Counted from the stretch's first letter, positions 52,857-63,085 are shown. The stretch is DNA of 64,000 nt from Peribacillus frigoritolerans (GCF_004358755.1 NZ_SMZY01000001.1:1142796-1206795), one strand, 5' to 3'. Numbers and translations are program-made. Notes: generated by a model not told the origin, from the letters alone.

Positions 52857-53026
52857 TCCATTTCCTGATTATCTTCATCTATGATATCACCGTCTGTTTC
52901 TTCCTCAACTTCTTCTTCAACATCATCGTTCATTTCATCCTGTTCGCCATCACCGCATGCAGTCAGGCCGCCAAGCATGATAGCAAGTGCCATTCCGCCT
53001 GTTAAGCATTTCTTTTTCCAGGTCAT
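52841..53026 (-). CDS. Small acidic lipoprotein
   Basis: 61 residues. Lys-rich start, hydrophobic core and lipobox LTAC (Cys24) predict a membrane-anchored lipoprotein. The 37-residue mature tail has 21 Asp/Glu and no Lys or Arg. GGAGGGG precedes the ATG on the minus strand. Small acidic lipoproteins of this kind are common in Bacillus and of unknown role. Confidence 0.75.
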   Translation of the reverse strand: MTWKKKCLTGGMALAIMLGGLTACGDGEQDEMNDDVEEEVEEETDGDIIDEDNQEMEEEGQ

Positions 53027-53130
53027 CTAATTGCCCCTCCTATTAAAAGAATTTATATTCATTAAATACCCAGACTGCCATTGTTTAAACAAAGAATGGA
53101 AGGATTGTAATAAGAAAGGAGAATAAAAGA

Positions 53131-53367
53131 ATGAAAAATATTGATAAGAGAAACAGGTTAAATGATGAGATGTTCAGTTATCAATTAACTAAGGATCAAG
53201 CAGTTCTAATTTCTTGGTACGGAAAACAAATAAAAGTCTTGAAAGGGAAGGCTGCAGCTAAATTCCTTGCAAATGCAGAGAAAGCAGAAACTGATATAGA
53301 TATTCAGCTGCTTCTAGCTAAAGCTACCGGAAATTTTAAAAGAGGAAACGAAAAGAGAAGCCTTTAA
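53131..53367 (+). CDS. Small hypothetical protein
   Basis: 78 residues with AGAAAGGAG upstream and a terminator overlapping the stop. Sequence includes YQLTKDQAVLISWYGKQIKVLKG followed by a helical stretch KAAAKFLANAEKAETDIDIQLLLAKATGNFKRGN. No signal peptide or membrane helix. I do not recognise the family; the strong ribosome binding site and own terminator support a real gene. Confidence 0.7.
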   Translation: MKNIDKRNRLNDEMFSYQLTKDQAVLISWYGKQIKVLKGKAAAKFLANAEKAETDIDIQLLLAKATGNFKRGNEKRSL

Positions 53368-53382
53368 GAAAAGGCTTCTCTT
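53353..53382 (+). terminator. Terminator of small hypothetical gene
   Basis: AAGAGAAGCCTT (53353-53364) pairs perfectly with AAGGCTTCTCTT (53371-53382). Confidence 0.8.
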
Positions 53383-53406
53383 ATTTACATTTTTGTGTCA
53401 TAAGCA

Positions 53407-53973
53407 TCATGTTTCTTCTGATGTTATGGCATCAGCTGCAAGCAGCGCGCCAACTGCCTGAAGGTATCCGCCAAACCAGCTTAGAACCCTTCCTGTTTCA
53501 GGAAGCTCCTTTAAAAAATAAATGCCGCTTACGCCATCTGCAGCAGCACCGCCCGCAATTAAAAGATATCCGGCAGTAAGCTGTTCATGATAGGTGAGAT
53601 TTTTCTGTGCAGCAGCTCCGAGTGCTTCTGCGGTTGCTCCGAGTGTCTGAACCGCATTGCCTATCACATCAACATAATAGCCATCTCGCTTTTGATCATT
53701 AAGAAGGAAGACTCTGGATGCGGCGTTTGCTGAATTTCCTGCTGCCTGAAGCAAGCTGCCAACTACACTTACTTTCTTTTCCGGATGGTCTGCTCTCCCG
53801 ATTGACTGAAGGATATTTCCTGCCGCTTCAATACTGTTGCCCTGGCCGGTCAAATTATAAGAAAGTTTTTCTTTGCCAATTAGATTAATGCTTTCTCCAG
53901 ATGCATTAATGAGTGTACCCGCCACAATAAGCCATGCGCCGATGACATCTAATTCTTTTTCAGTTGCTTTCAT
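53407..53973 (-). CDS. Repetitive Ala/Gly-rich protein (DUF6944-like)
   Basis: 188 residues from the ATG at 53973, with GGGGTG upstream. About six degenerate copies of a unit of roughly 25 residues with a G-x-x-L-x-A-x-G pattern are seen (GAWLIVAGTLINASGES, GNSIEAAGNILQSIG, GSLLQAAGNSANAAS, GNAVQTLGATAEALG, GYLLIAGGAAADGVSG, GGYLQAVGALLAAD). This fits the repetitive DUF6944-type proteins of Bacillus as I recall them; function unknown. Monocistronic. Confidence 0.6.
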   Translation of the reverse strand: MKATEKELDVIGAWLIVAGTLINASGESINLIGKEKLSYNLTGQGNSIEAAGNILQSIGRADHPEKKVSVVGSLLQAAGNSANAASRVFLLNDQKRDGYYVDVIGNAVQTLGATAEALGAAAQKNLTYHEQLTAGYLLIAGGAAADGVSGIYFLKELPETGRVLSWFGGYLQAVGALLAADAITSEET

Positions 53974-54065
53974 ACAGGACACCCCGCAGCCATAGATGGA
54001 GTTTAATGATTACAGCATATGGAATATTAAATGATTGTTGATTTGGGCAGGAATGCAGTGCGGTT

Positions 54066-54350
54066 TTAGCGGCCGCATATAAAGAGCGTTTTTAATTTCA
54101 TTACTTTGTACATAAGTGCTGCATTTCTGCCTTTTTGCGTTTGATTATTGATTTTTGGACGAAGACATTCAATAAAAGAATAATCACACTCACAAGGTGA
54201 AATCCCGCGGTCTAAACAGTGGTCATGCCTTTGACAGCAGGCATCCACATCATTTATTGGCAGACCCGGCCCGCTGCAGCCTGGCCCGCACCATCTGTAT
54301 TCAGGGAAAATACAGCGTGCCCTTCTTTTCCTATTCTTTCTTCCTGACAT
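54066..54350 (-). CDS. Phospholipase A2-like small protein
   Basis: 94 residues from the ATG at 54350 (AAAAGGAGATC upstream; the ATG at 54374 overlaps that site). It has both hallmarks of secreted PLA2: a calcium-loop-like YRWCGPGCSGPG (18-29) and the active-site helix CCQRHDHCLDRG with His42-Asp43. Cys residues 13, 21, 25, 38, 39, 45 and two more in CECDYSFIEC could form disulfides or bind metal. No signal peptide; a very basic N-terminus (RKNRKRRAR) is present. Similar Bacillus proteins are annotated as parvovirus VP1/PLA2-like. Confidence 0.7.
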   Translation of the reverse strand: MSGRKNRKRRARCIFPEYRWCGPGCSGPGLPINDVDACCQRHDHCLDRGISPCECDYSFIECLRPKINNQTQKGRNAALMYKVMKLKTLFICGR

Positions 54351-54585
54351 TTGGAGATCTCCTTTTTTATTCATATACTCTATTTATATGTATGCACATG
54401 GATAAAGGGATTGGCGAAATCCCATGCCATATTAAAAATCCATCCTGTTTATACATGAAATGTTTTTTAAAATCAGTACGTTCTGTTTCTTCCTTTCTAA
54501 AGTGGGTAATATAGTAACAATATGACCTATTAAATTCACAGCAGCTTAAGAGAGATTTTTTCTAAACCGAAGGGAGAACAAAACC

Positions 54586-55404
54586 TTGAAATTCACTTCA
54601 GAACAAAGGATTCAACTGCATGAATTCAATAATCTTACGAAATCGCTCAGCTTCAATATGTACGATGTTTGCTACACAAAGACAAAAGAAGAGCGAGAAG
54701 CTTATATACAGTATATTGATGAGCAGTACAATGCCGAGCGTTTAACCAAAATTTTAAAAAACGTCACGGATATTATCGGTGCACACGTGCTGAATGTTGC
54801 TCAGCAAAACTATGTTCCGCAGGGAGCAAGCGTGACCATTCTCGTATCAGAGGGCCCAGTTGTAGAAGTACCTAATGAATCATACGAAGAATCACCAGGT
54901 CCGCTTCCTGACTCAGTGGTGATGCAGCTTGATAAAAGCCATATTACCGTCCATACATATCCCGAATACCATCCTAATGAAGGAATCAGCACCTTCAGAG
55001 CAGATATTGATGTGTCAACCTGCGGGGAAATCTCACCCCTAAAAGCACTCAATTACTTAATCCATTCTTTTGATACAGATATTATGACAATGGATTACCG
55101 GGTTAGAGGGTTCACGAGGGATATAAACGGCGAAAAGCTCTTTATTGACCATGACATCAATTCTATTCAAAATTACATACCAGAAAATGTAAAGGACGCA
55201 TATGACATGATTGATGTGAATGTGTACCCCCAGAATATCTTCCATACGAAATGCAAGCTGAAGGAATTTGATTTGAATAATTATTTATTTGGCTATACAA
55301 AGGACAAACTCAGTAAAAATGAGAGAAACGAAATTACAGACCGGCTGAAAATCGAAATGGATGAAATTTTTTACGGTAAGAATATGAAACCATTTTCAGG
55401 ATGA
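54586..55404 (+). CDS. speD: S-adenosylmethionine decarboxylase proenzyme, E. coli type
   Basis: 272 residues from TTG 54586 (AAGGGAG 9 nt upstream). The self-cleavage site is [13 protein letters not shown]; Ser118 becomes the pyruvoyl group. [25 protein letters not shown] is conserved. Length and sequence match the large class-1A E. coli enzyme (264 residues), not the about 126-residue SpeD of B. subtilis. It makes decarboxylated SAM for spermidine synthesis. No speE is adjacent. Confidence 0.9.
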   Translation: MKFTSEQRIQLHEFNNLTKSLSFNMYDVCYTKTKEEREAYIQYIDEQYNAERLTKILKNVTDIIGAHVLNVAQQNYVPQGASVTILVSEGPVVEVPNESYEESPGPLPDSVVMQLDKSHITVHTYPEYHPNEGISTFRADIDVSTCGEISPLKALNYLIHSFDTDIMTMDYRVRGFTRDINGEKLFIDHDINSIQNYIPENVKDAYDMIDVNVYPQNIFHTKCKLKEFDLNNYLFGYTKDKLSKNERNEITDRLKIEMDEIFYGKNMKPFSG

Positions 55405-55411
55405 AGCAACG

Positions 55412-55443
55412 AGGGCTTTCCCGCTATATACGGGAAGGCCCTT
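55412..55443 (+). terminator. Hairpin after speD
   Basis: AGGGCTTTCCCG pairs with CGGGAAGGCCCT (55431-55442) with a small asymmetry around CTATATA; little T-run follows. Confidence 0.55.
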
Positions 55444-55525
55444 AGCTTTGATGCTTTCAAAAATTCGGAAGTTGGATTATCATAATGTAAATATGGGAGA
55501 AAAAAGGGGTAAAGGAGCAGCCATT

Positions 55526-56320
55526 ATGAAACCAGTCGAGATCAAACGGAAGATCCTCCGTATTTCAAACGGCAACGCTGCCAAGGAAGAGGATTCAATC
55601 GTAACAGAATATCCGGTAACGGTTAAGGTTAATGGTGAAGAATTCGTTACTATGGTCTGCTCGCCTGAATATATTGAGGACATGGTAATCGGGTATCTTG
55701 CCTCAGAAGGATTCATTCAAAGCTGCAGGGATATAAAAGAGCTCTGGATGCAGAAAAAAGAAGGCTTTGTTCACGTCAAAACAGTGAGAGACAATCCTTA
55801 CTTTCAACATTTTAAGCATAAACGCTATGTCACTTCCTGCTGCGGGATGAGCCGGCAAGGCTTTGTTTTTGCCAGTGATGCAAGGACAGCGAAGAAAATG
55901 CACGGCATTCATGTGCAAATAACCCCTGAAACTTGTTTTTTTCTTATGAAACAGATGCAAAGTCAGGCATCTGTTTTTCATCAAACAGGAGGCGTGCATA
56001 ATGCGGCTCTATGTGATGAAAATGGCGTGATGCTAAGCAGAATGGATATTGGGAGACATAATGCCCTGGATAAGATATATGGACACTGTTTAAAAAACAA
56101 TATTTCTGTTCGTGATAAAATCCTAGTGTTCAGCGGGAGAATCTCTTCAGAAATTCTAATGAAAACAGCTAAAATCGGTTGTGAAATCGTTTTATCAAAA
56201 TCAGCTCCCACTGAATTAGCATTGAATCTGGCTGATGAACTTGGAATGACGGTCGTTGGCTTTATAAGAGATTCTTCTTTGAATGTCTATACACATCCGC
56301 AAAGAATCATTCACACATAA
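55526..56320 (+). CDS. fdhD: Formate dehydrogenase accessory sulfurtransferase FdhD
   Basis: 264 residues from ATG 55526 (AAAGGAG 8 nt upstream); an earlier in-frame codon at 55448 has no site. [27 protein letters not shown] (Cys105-Cys106, the sulfur-carrying loop), [14 protein letters not shown] and [13 protein letters not shown] are typical. FdhD passes sulfur from a cysteine desulfurase to the Mo cofactor of formate dehydrogenase, consistent with the enzyme gene 4 kb downstream. Confidence 0.92.
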   Translation: MKPVEIKRKILRISNGNAAKEEDSIVTEYPVTVKVNGEEFVTMVCSPEYIEDMVIGYLASEGFIQSCRDIKELWMQKKEGFVHVKTVRDNPYFQHFKHKRYVTSCCGMSRQGFVFASDARTAKKMHGIHVQITPETCFFLMKQMQSQASVFHQTGGVHNAALCDENGVMLSRMDIGRHNALDKIYGHCLKNNISVRDKILVFSGRISSEILMKTAKIGCEIVLSKSAPTELALNLADELGMTVVGFIRDSSLNVYTHPQRIIHT

Positions 56321-56397
56321 GATATCTGATTGTTTCATTTAGTTCGCATATTCTGAAGCTTGCATGTAAAATACATAACAGAAGAGAGGCGAGGAAT

Positions 56398-57408
56398 ATG
56401 ACAAATTCTGTACTGGATTCATGGAACCGGCCGCTCAGGGATTTAAGAATTTCTGTCACAGACCGGTGTAATTTCCGCTGCCGCTACTGTATGCCGGAAG
56501 AAATATTTGGACCTGATTATTCATTCTTGTCATCTGAGAAAATCTTGTCTTTTGAAGAGATTGAGAGATTAGCAGTCATTTTTTCATCATTAGGTGTTAA
56601 AAAACTCCGCCTTACAGGAGGAGAGCCGCTGCTCAGAAGAGAGCTTCCTGTGTTGATAAGGATGCTTAAAACAGTTGATGGAATTGAAGACATCGGGTTA
56701 ACGACAAATGGGTCTCTATTAAGAGCGTTTGCTGATGAACTGTATGAGGCAGGTTTAAGACGAGTCACGGTAAGTCTGGATTCTTTGAATGAAGAGCGCT
56801 TTGCGGAAATGAATGGCCGCCGCAGCAAGGTGAAAACGATTCTTGACGGGATTGAAGCAGCAGCTGCAGCAGGCTTACAGGTCAAGATTAATATGGTCGT
56901 TCAAAAAGGGATCAACGACGAAGACATACTTCCAATGGCCGAGTACTTCAAAGTGAAAGGACATACCCTCCGATTCATTGAATATATGGATGTGGGAAAC
57001 ACAAATGGATGGAAGCTTGACCATGTTGTTTCAAAAAAGGAAATTTTGAACTTGATTGAAGAACGGTTTCCTATCATTAAGATACCTCCAAACTATCATG
57101 GGGAAGTCGCTGAAAGGTATAAGTATCAAGACCAATCTGCAGAGATCGGCATCATCTCATCTGTGACCGATTCTTTTTGTTCAACTTGTTCACGTGCCCG
57201 GATATCGGCTGAAGGCAAGCTTTATACCTGTCTTTTTGCCTCAAAAGGGTCAGATCTCAAAGAACTGATCCGTTCAGGAAAAAGCAACATGGAGCTGACA
57301 GCTATCATTCAGGACATATGGAATAAACGAAGCGACCGTTACTCTGACGAAAGGACAGGCGAGACTCGCCGGCAGAATAAAGTGGAGATGTCTCATATCG
57401 GAGGATAA
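56398..57408 (+). CDS. moaA: GTP 3',8-cyclase MoaA
   Basis: 336 residues. Radical-SAM Fe-S motif CNFRCRYC (Cys24, 28, 31), C-terminal second cluster [18 protein letters not shown] (Cys261, 264, 278), and a C-terminal Gly-Gly needed for catalysis. First step of molybdopterin synthesis, acting on GTP. GAGAGGCGAGG precedes the ATG. It starts the moaA-moeA-mobB-moaE-moaD run. Confidence 0.94.
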   Translation: MTNSVLDSWNRPLRDLRISVTDRCNFRCRYCMPEEIFGPDYSFLSSEKILSFEEIERLAVIFSSLGVKKLRLTGGEPLLRRELPVLIRMLKTVDGIEDIGLTTNGSLLRAFADELYEAGLRRVTVSLDSLNEERFAEMNGRRSKVKTILDGIEAAAAAGLQVKINMVVQKGINDEDILPMAEYFKVKGHTLRFIEYMDVGNTNGWKLDHVVSKKEILNLIEERFPIIKIPPNYHGEVAERYKYQDQSAEIGIISSVTDSFCSTCSRARISAEGKLYTCLFASKGSDLKELIRSGKSNMELTAIIQDIWNKRSDRYSDERTGETRRQNKVEMSHIGG

Positions 57409-57430
57409 TTGGCAGAGAGGAGATAACAGT

Positions 57431-58720
57431 TTGATAGAAAAAAGAACACCCATTGCAGTTTCTGAAGCTGTTCAAAAAGTTATGAACTATGCCAGTAGAG
57501 GACAAGCGGAGCCAGTGCCGCTTGAAAACTCATACAGACGTTTTTTAGCTGAAGATTTAATTGCAGATCATGATGTGCCCTCTTTTGACAGGTCCCCTTA
57601 TGATGGATTTGCCGTCCGTGCTGCAGATACTGCTCAGATTTCCAGGACTAATCCAGGAGTTTTTGAAGTGATCGGGGAGATAGGCGCTGGTTCTGTCTTT
57701 CAAGGAAGAGTTGGCCGAAATCAGGCAGTAAGGATTATGACCGGCGCCCAAATACCAGCAGGTACTGATGCGGTTGTCATGCTTGAACTGACGAAAGAGC
57801 TTGAATCTGCAGAAGGAAAAAAATTCGAATTAAAACGATCCTTAAAAAGCGGAGAAAACATCTCGTTTCAGGGAGAGGATACACAAAAAGGCACTACATT
57901 GGCAGCTGAAGGAAGCTTTATTACACCAGGCATTGCCGCGCTGCTTGCAACATTCGGATATGATGAGGTTCCATGTGTGAAAAAGCCGATAATCGGAGTG
58001 CTCGCAACTGGAAGTGAACTGCTTGAAGTAAATGAACCGCTTCAGCCCGGAAAAATCCGCAACAGCAACTCCTATATGATTCTTGCTCAAATTGAACGGG
58101 CAGGAGGGGAAGCAAAATATCTCGGAAAATTCAGTGATGATCTTGAACAATGTGTCATTGCCGTCAAAGATGCGTTAAGTCAAGTTGATTTATTGATTAC
58201 GACAGGCGGTGTGTCGGTGGGTGATTATGATTATTTGCCGTCCATTTATGAAAAGCTCGGAGCAAATGTACTCTTTAATAAAATTGCGATGAGGCCGGGA
58301 AGTGTCACTACAGTTGCTGCTATGGATCAAAAATTGCTTGTCGGACTTTCGGGGAATCCATCCGCTTGTTTTGTAGGATTTGAATTGTTTGTCAGGCCGG
58401 TCATCCGGCACCATAATTTTCATAGATCACCGCATGTAAGAAAAGAAAAAGCCTATTTGGGGAAGGATTTTCCAAAGGCTAATCCATTTACAAGGTTTGT
58501 CAGGGCTGGACTTCATTATGATGATGGAAGGCTGACCGTTCTTCCTTCAGGCTTTGATAAATCAAGTGCGGTTTCCTCTTTGGCTGAAGCAAATGCCCTT
58601 ATTATTCTGCCGGGCGGAACGAGAGGCTATCAGGCTGGCATGATGGTGGATGTCCTGTTATTGGATGATCAAAGGGGAAGTGAGTATCCATGGGAAAACA
58701 TTGTGCCGTCATACAAATAA
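57431..58720 (+). CDS. moeA: Molybdopterin molybdenumtransferase MoeA
   Basis: 429 residues from TTG 57431 (GAGGAGA upstream). PSFDRSPYDGFAVRAADT, MTGAQIPAGTDAVVMLE, GVLATGSELL, GKIRNSNSYM, TTGGVSVGDYDY and LSGNPSACFVGFELF are typical MoeA motifs. It inserts molybdate into adenylylated molybdopterin. Overlaps mobB by 31 bp. Confidence 0.94.
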   Translation: MIEKRTPIAVSEAVQKVMNYASRGQAEPVPLENSYRRFLAEDLIADHDVPSFDRSPYDGFAVRAADTAQISRTNPGVFEVIGEIGAGSVFQGRVGRNQAVRIMTGAQIPAGTDAVVMLELTKELESAEGKKFELKRSLKSGENISFQGEDTQKGTTLAAEGSFITPGIAALLATFGYDEVPCVKKPIIGVLATGSELLEVNEPLQPGKIRNSNSYMILAQIERAGGEAKYLGKFSDDLEQCVIAVKDALSQVDLLITTGGVSVGDYDYLPSIYEKLGANVLFNKIAMRPGSVTTVAAMDQKLLVGLSGNPSACFVGFELFVRPVIRHHNFHRSPHVRKEKAYLGKDFPKANPFTRFVRAGLHYDDGRLTVLPSGFDKSSAVSSLAEANALIILPGGTRGYQAGMMVDVLLLDDQRGSEYPWENIVPSYK

Positions 58721-59220
58721 CCGGGCATCAAAATTCTGGAAAAACGACTTTAATGGAAAAACTCATAAAAAAAGCTTTAGAAAATAGCCATCATACAGGT
58801 ACAATCAAACATCACGGCCATGGAGGCATGCCAGATTCGAGGCTTACAGCTAAAGACAGTGATCGCCATTCAAAAGCGGGAGCTGTTCTGGCAGGGGTTG
58901 AAGGGGATGGTCTCCTGCAGCTGAATTTCGCCGAACAAAAATGGCCGCTTGCAAAGCTCGTGGAAATCTATCAAACGATGTCAATTGATACAATTTTCAT
59001 AGAAGGATATAAAAAAGAACAGTTTCCAAAAGTCGTTTTAATCAAAAATGAAAATGATCTTTCTCTCTTAAAATTAAGCAGCATCATCTGCATCATTACT
59101 TGGATTGATATTCTTAACTTAGATATACAAGTTCCAATCTTTCATATTAAGGACGAAAAGAACTACATACATTACATTATGGAAATTGTGAGGGACCAGC
59201 ATGAGTCAGGAATATTTTGA
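58690..59220 (+). CDS. mobB: Molybdopterin-guanine dinucleotide biosynthesis protein MobB
   Basis: 176 residues. P-loop ITGHQNSGKTTLMEKLI at the N-terminus, then TGTIKHHGHG and DTIFIEGYKKEQFPKVVL. A GTP-binding accessory of MGD formation, consistent with a bis-MGD formate dehydrogenase downstream. It overlaps moeA (31 bp) and moaE (20 bp). mobA is not in the window. Confidence 0.9.
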   Translation: MGKHCAVIQITGHQNSGKTTLMEKLIKKALENSHHTGTIKHHGHGGMPDSRLTAKDSDRHSKAGAVLAGVEGDGLLQLNFAEQKWPLAKLVEIYQTMSIDTIFIEGYKKEQFPKVVLIKNENDLSLLKLSSIICIITWIDILNLDIQVPIFHIKDEKNYIHYIMEIVRDQHESGIF

Positions 59221-59668
59221 GATGACCAAAAATCCAATTTCAGCTGATGAAGTAACGGATAAAGTGGCCCGACGAGAAGCTGGAGCCATTACAGCCTTTA
59301 TCGGCACAGTAAGAGAATTTACAAAAGGCAAAAGAACGCTTCATTTAGAATATCAGGCTTATGAACCGATGGCTGTTAAAATGCTTGAACAAATTGGCAC
59401 TGAAATAAAAGAGCGATGGCCGGATGCCATAACAGCCATTACCCATCGCATAGGAAAGCTCGAGATTTCAGATATAGCTGTTGTGATTGCCGTCTCCTCC
59501 CCACACAGGAAAACAGCTTATGAAGCAAATGAATATGCGATTGAACGGATCAAACAGATTGTTCCCATCTGGAAAAAAGAACATTGGGAGGATGGAACAA
59601 TGTGGATCGGCGATCAGCTTGAACAAACACCATACCCTGAGGGAAACCGAAGAAAGAGGGCTGAATAA
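59201..59668 (+). CDS. moaE: Molybdopterin synthase large subunit MoaE
   Basis: 155 residues. AGAITAFIGTVREFTKGKRTLHLEYQ (read in parts), AITHRIGKLEISDIAVVIAVSSPHRKTAYEA and PIWKKEHWEDG are MoaE hallmarks, including the catalytic Lys in IWKKE. With MoaD it converts cPMP to molybdopterin. moaD starts directly at its stop. Confidence 0.93.
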   Translation: MSQEYFEMTKNPISADEVTDKVARREAGAITAFIGTVREFTKGKRTLHLEYQAYEPMAVKMLEQIGTEIKERWPDAITAITHRIGKLEISDIAVVIAVSSPHRKTAYEANEYAIERIKQIVPIWKKEHWEDGTMWIGDQLEQTPYPEGNRRKRAE

Positions 59669-59902
59669 ATGATTAAAATCTTATTTTTTGCCCATTTGCA
59701 GGATGAGGCCGGTACCGCTGCAATGGAAATTGACAAAAGCGGCCTTACGGTGGGCGAATTAAAACTGTGGGTACAGGAAAACCACGGTCTCCAAGGTTTA
59801 ACTAGCGTTATGACAGCAGTTAATGAATCCTTTGCAAATGAAAGTGATTTAATTAAAGACGGAGACACTGTAGCCTTTATTCCTCCGGTAAGCGGAGGCT
59901 AG
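59669..59902 (+). CDS. moaD: Molybdopterin synthase sulfur carrier subunit MoaD
   Basis: 77 residues, ubiquitin-like fold ending FIPPVSGG; the C-terminal Gly-Gly carries the thiocarboxylate. Starts right after the moaE stop, so the synthase subunits are coupled. A terminator follows. Confidence 0.93.
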   Translation: MIKILFFAHLQDEAGTAAMEIDKSGLTVGELKLWVQENHGLQGLTSVMTAVNESFANESDLIKDGDTVAFIPPVSGG

Positions 59903-59909
59903 GATAGGG

Positions 59910-59938
59910 AAAGTTCCAGTTTTACTGGGACTTTTTTG
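59910..59938 (+). terminator. Terminator of the moa/moe operon
   Basis: AAAGTTCCAGT (59910-59920) pairs with ACTGGGACTTT (one G-U), loop TTT, followed by TTT. Confidence 0.8.
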
Positions 59939-59975
59939 TTTAATTTATGACTTTCATTGTCCTGAGGTTTATTGA

Positions 59976-60004
59976 TTGTTGAAAAGACAGAATCTTGCTA
60001 CAAT
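59976..60004 (+). promoter_or_regulatory. Extended -10 promoter of the formate dehydrogenase operon
   Basis: TGCTACAAT (59996-60004) carries the TG-n extension; TTGTTG (59976-59981) lies 17 bp before the TACAAT hexamer. Confidence 0.55.
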
Positions 60005-60006
60005 TT

Positions 60007-60020
60007 AGGAAGCGCTTACA
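60007..60020 (-). promoter_or_regulatory. cre-like site at the formate dehydrogenase promoter
   Basis: The minus strand reads TGTAAGCGCTTCCT, 12 of 14 matches to the CcpA consensus. It covers the predicted start point near 60010, the position expected for catabolite repression. Confidence 0.6.
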
Positions 60021-60118
60021 TTTTGACCTTAGTTTTATTCATGCTTGTGCAGGGTAATTAAATTGCTGTACTGAGAATTGATTGAACATTTTAACTATTC
60101 GTGAAAGGGGAGGTCTTT

Positions 60119-63085
60119 TTGTCAGACAGTTTTAACGTGAAAATAAACGGTGCTGAAGTAAAAGTAGAAAAAAATCAGACAGCCCTTCAACTTCTTTCAG
60201 GCCAAAAGCTTGAAGTGCCAAACATTTGCTATCATCCAAGCCTCGGTGCAATTGAAACGTGTGATACATGCATTGTTAAAGTAAACGGGGAATTTGTGAG
60301 GGCCTGCAAGGCAGAGGTCAGGAATGGAGATGTCATTGATTCACAATCACCTGATGTAAAAGAGGCACAGCTCATCGGCATGGACCGTATTTTGCACAGT
60401 CATGAGCTATATTGTACGGTATGTGATTACAATAATGGCGGCTGTGAAATACACAATACGGTGAAAGAAATGAAAATCAATCATCAAAGTATTCCATTTG
60501 CTCCAAAGCCCTATGAAATCGACCAATCTAATCCTTTTTACCGTTATGATCCGGATCAATGCATTCTTTGCGGAAGATGCGTAGAAGCATGCCAAAATGT
60601 GCAGGTAACAGAGACTTTATCCATTGATTGGGAACGGGACCGCCCCCGTGTGATCTGGGACAACGATGTGGCGATCAATGAATCTTCCTGCGTTTCCTGC
60701 GGACATTGTTCAACTGTTTGCCCGTGCAATGCGATGATGGAAAAAGGAATGGAAGGGGAAGCCGGTTATTTAACAGGCATTTCCAAACAAACGCTTCGCC
60801 CGATGATTGAAATTACGAAAAATGTTGAGACCGGCTACGGCTCAATTCTTGCTATATCAGACATGGAATCAGCCATGCGTGACGAGAGAATCAAGAAGAC
60901 AAAAACTGTCTGTACATACTGCGGAGTCGGCTGCAGCTTTGATATTTGGACAAAGGGGAGAGAAATCTTAAAAGTTGAACCTCAGGCTGAAGCTCCTGCA
61001 AACGGAATTTCAACCTGCATAAAAGGGAAATTCGGATGGGATTATGTCAATAGTGAAGAACGCCTGACGAAGCCGCTGATCAGGGAAGGCGATGCTTTCC
61101 GTGAAGCGGAATGGGATGAGGCGCTATCCCTTATTGAAAGAAAGTTTTCTCAGATTAAAAACGAACATGGACCTGACGCACTGACTTTTATCAGCTCCTC
61201 AAAATGCACTAATGAAGAATCTTATTTAATGCAGAAGCTTGCCAGATCAGTAATCGGAACGAATAACATTGATAATTGTTCAAGATACTGTCAGACACCT
61301 GCAACAATGGGATTATTCCGGACAGTCGGCTACGGAGGCGATTCCGGCACGATAAAGGATATTGAGATGTCGGAGCTTGTCTTGATAATCGGTTCAAACA
61401 CGTCAGAATCGCATCCGGTTTTATCTACTAGAGTGAAGAGGGCTCATAAACTTCATGACCAAAAGCTGATTGTCGCTGACCTAAGAAAACACGAAATGGC
61501 CGAGCGCTCTGACTTATTCATTCAGCCTGAATCAGGAACAGACATTGTCTGGCTGTCTGCCGTAACCAACTATATCATCGGCCAGGGCTGGGCAGATATG
61601 GAATTTTTGAAGAAAAGAGTAAATGGATTTGAAGAGTATAAGGAAAATGTAGAGAAGTTCACGCTTGAATATGCCGAAAAAACAACTGGCCTATCAAAAA
61701 GCGAGCTGATCAAAATAGCGGAGATGATTCATGCAGCGAAAAGCACAGTTGTTCTCTGGGCAATGGGCGTCACTCAGCATTCAGGCGGAAGCGACACAAG
61801 TACAGCCATTTCAAACCTGCTGCTGATCACAGGGAATTATGGCCGTCCAGGTACAGGCTCCTATCCTTTAAGAGGCCACAACAATGTGCAGGGGGCCAGT
61901 GATTTCGGAAGCATGCCGGACAGGCTGCCTTCCTATGAAAAAATCACCGATCCTGCAGTACGCGCCAAATATGAAAAGGGCTGGGGGGTGAAACTACCTG
62001 AACACCCAGGTTTAAACAACCACGAAATGGTAGCCGGGATTCACGCTGGAAACGTAAAAGCGATGTATTTAAAAGGAGAAGAAATGGGAATCGTCGATTC
62101 CAATATCAACTACGTCCATTCTGCTTATGAGAAGTTAGACTTCTTCGTCGTTCAGGACCTCTTTTTATCCAAGACGGCAGAATATGCAGATGTTGTGCTT
62201 CCGGCAAGTCCAAGCCTTGAAAAAGAAGGAACATTTACAAATACAGAACGCAGAATTCAGCGTTTATATCAGGTCCTTGAACCTATGGGTGACTCAAAGC
62301 CGGACTGGAAGATCATTATGGAGATTGCGAATAAGCTGGGAGCTGGATGGGACTATAAACACCCAAGCGATATAATGGCAGAAGCAGCGATGCTTGCACC
62401 TCTTTTTGCAGGAGTAAACTATGAGCGGCTGGAAGGCTACAAGAGTCTTCTTTGGCCAGTAGCATCTGATGGAACAGATACACCTGTTCTATTCCTGGAT
62501 GAATTTCCTTTTCCAGACGGCAAGGCGCGCCTCTTTCCAGTCGATTGGACGAAACCGCTCCAATTTGACGCGGAATATGATATTCATGTGAATAACGGCA
62601 GACTGCTCGAACATTTTCATGAAGGTAATATGACGTATAAATCAAAAGGCATCTCATCCAAAACACCAAGCACATTCCTTGAAGTTTCACCTGAGCTTGC
62701 TGAAGAAAGAGGGATAAAAGATGGGTCTCTGGTCAGGCTGATATCCCCCTATGGAAAAGTAAAGGTGCAATGTGTAGTTACCGAACGGGTGAAAGGAAAA
62801 GAAGTGTACCTTCCCATGAATGATTCTGGAGAATCAGCGATAAATCTGATCACAAGCAGCTACGCTGATAAAGACACAGATACACCTGCTTATAAAGAAG
62901 TAAAAGCTAAACTTGAGGTGCTGGAAATCAACGGTGTCAATCCGTTGCCAAAAACAAATTTCCGGTATGGAAACCCAAATCCTCAAAGAGGTGTAGAAGT
63001 AGAAAGAAAATGGAAGCGCACAGACTATGTATTCCCAGGCGACCTCGTTAAGAAGGGTGGAAATAAGGTTGGCAAAAGCAACTAA
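60119..63085 (+). CDS. Formate dehydrogenase-like molybdopterin oxidoreductase, alpha subunit (YjgC/YrhE-like)
   Basis: 988 residues from TTG 60119 (AAAGGGGAGG 5 nt upstream; the GTG at 60101 precedes it). Domains: 2Fe-2S ferredoxin (ETCDTCIV...ACKAEV), His/Cys 4Fe-4S segment ([20 protein letters not shown]), two 4Fe-4S motifs ([27 protein letters not shown]), another 4Fe-4S ([11 protein letters not shown]), then the bis-MGD catalytic domain. [14 protein letters not shown] places catalytic Cys391 where E. coli FdhH has selenocysteine; the next residue is Gln392, not His. Cytoplasmic; soluble electron acceptor likely NAD or a carrier. Confidence 0.88.
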   Translation: MSDSFNVKINGAEVKVEKNQTALQLLSGQKLEVPNICYHPSLGAIETCDTCIVKVNGEFVRACKAEVRNGDVIDSQSPDVKEAQLIGMDRILHSHELYCTVCDYNNGGCEIHNTVKEMKINHQSIPFAPKPYEIDQSNPFYRYDPDQCILCGRCVEACQNVQVTETLSIDWERDRPRVIWDNDVAINESSCVSCGHCSTVCPCNAMMEKGMEGEAGYLTGISKQTLRPMIEITKNVETGYGSILAISDMESAMRDERIKKTKTVCTYCGVGCSFDIWTKGREILKVEPQAEAPANGISTCIKGKFGWDYVNSEERLTKPLIREGDAFREAEWDEALSLIERKFSQIKNEHGPDALTFISSSKCTNEESYLMQKLARSVIGTNNIDNCSRYCQTPATMGLFRTVGYGGDSGTIKDIEMSELVLIIGSNTSESHPVLSTRVKRAHKLHDQKLIVADLRKHEMAERSDLFIQPESGTDIVWLSAVTNYIIGQGWADMEFLKKRVNGFEEYKENVEKFTLEYAEKTTGLSKSELIKIAEMIHAAKSTVVLWAMGVTQHSGGSDTSTAISNLLLITGNYGRPGTGSYPLRGHNNVQGASDFGSMPDRLPSYEKITDPAVRAKYEKGWGVKLPEHPGLNNHEMVAGIHAGNVKAMYLKGEEMGIVDSNINYVHSAYEKLDFFVVQDLFLSKTAEYADVVLPASPSLEKEGTFTNTERRIQRLYQVLEPMGDSKPDWKIIMEIANKLGAGWDYKHPSDIMAEAAMLAPLFAGVNYERLEGYKSLLWPVASDGTDTPVLFLDEFPFPDGKARLFPVDWTKPLQFDAEYDIHVNNGRLLEHFHEGNMTYKSKGISSKTPSTFLEVSPELAEERGIKDGSLVRLISPYGKVKVQCVVTERVKGKEVYLPMNDSGESAINLITSSYADKDTDTPAYKEVKAKLEVLEINGVNPLPKTNFRYGNPNPQRGVEVERKWKRTDYVFPGDLVKKGGNKVGKSN

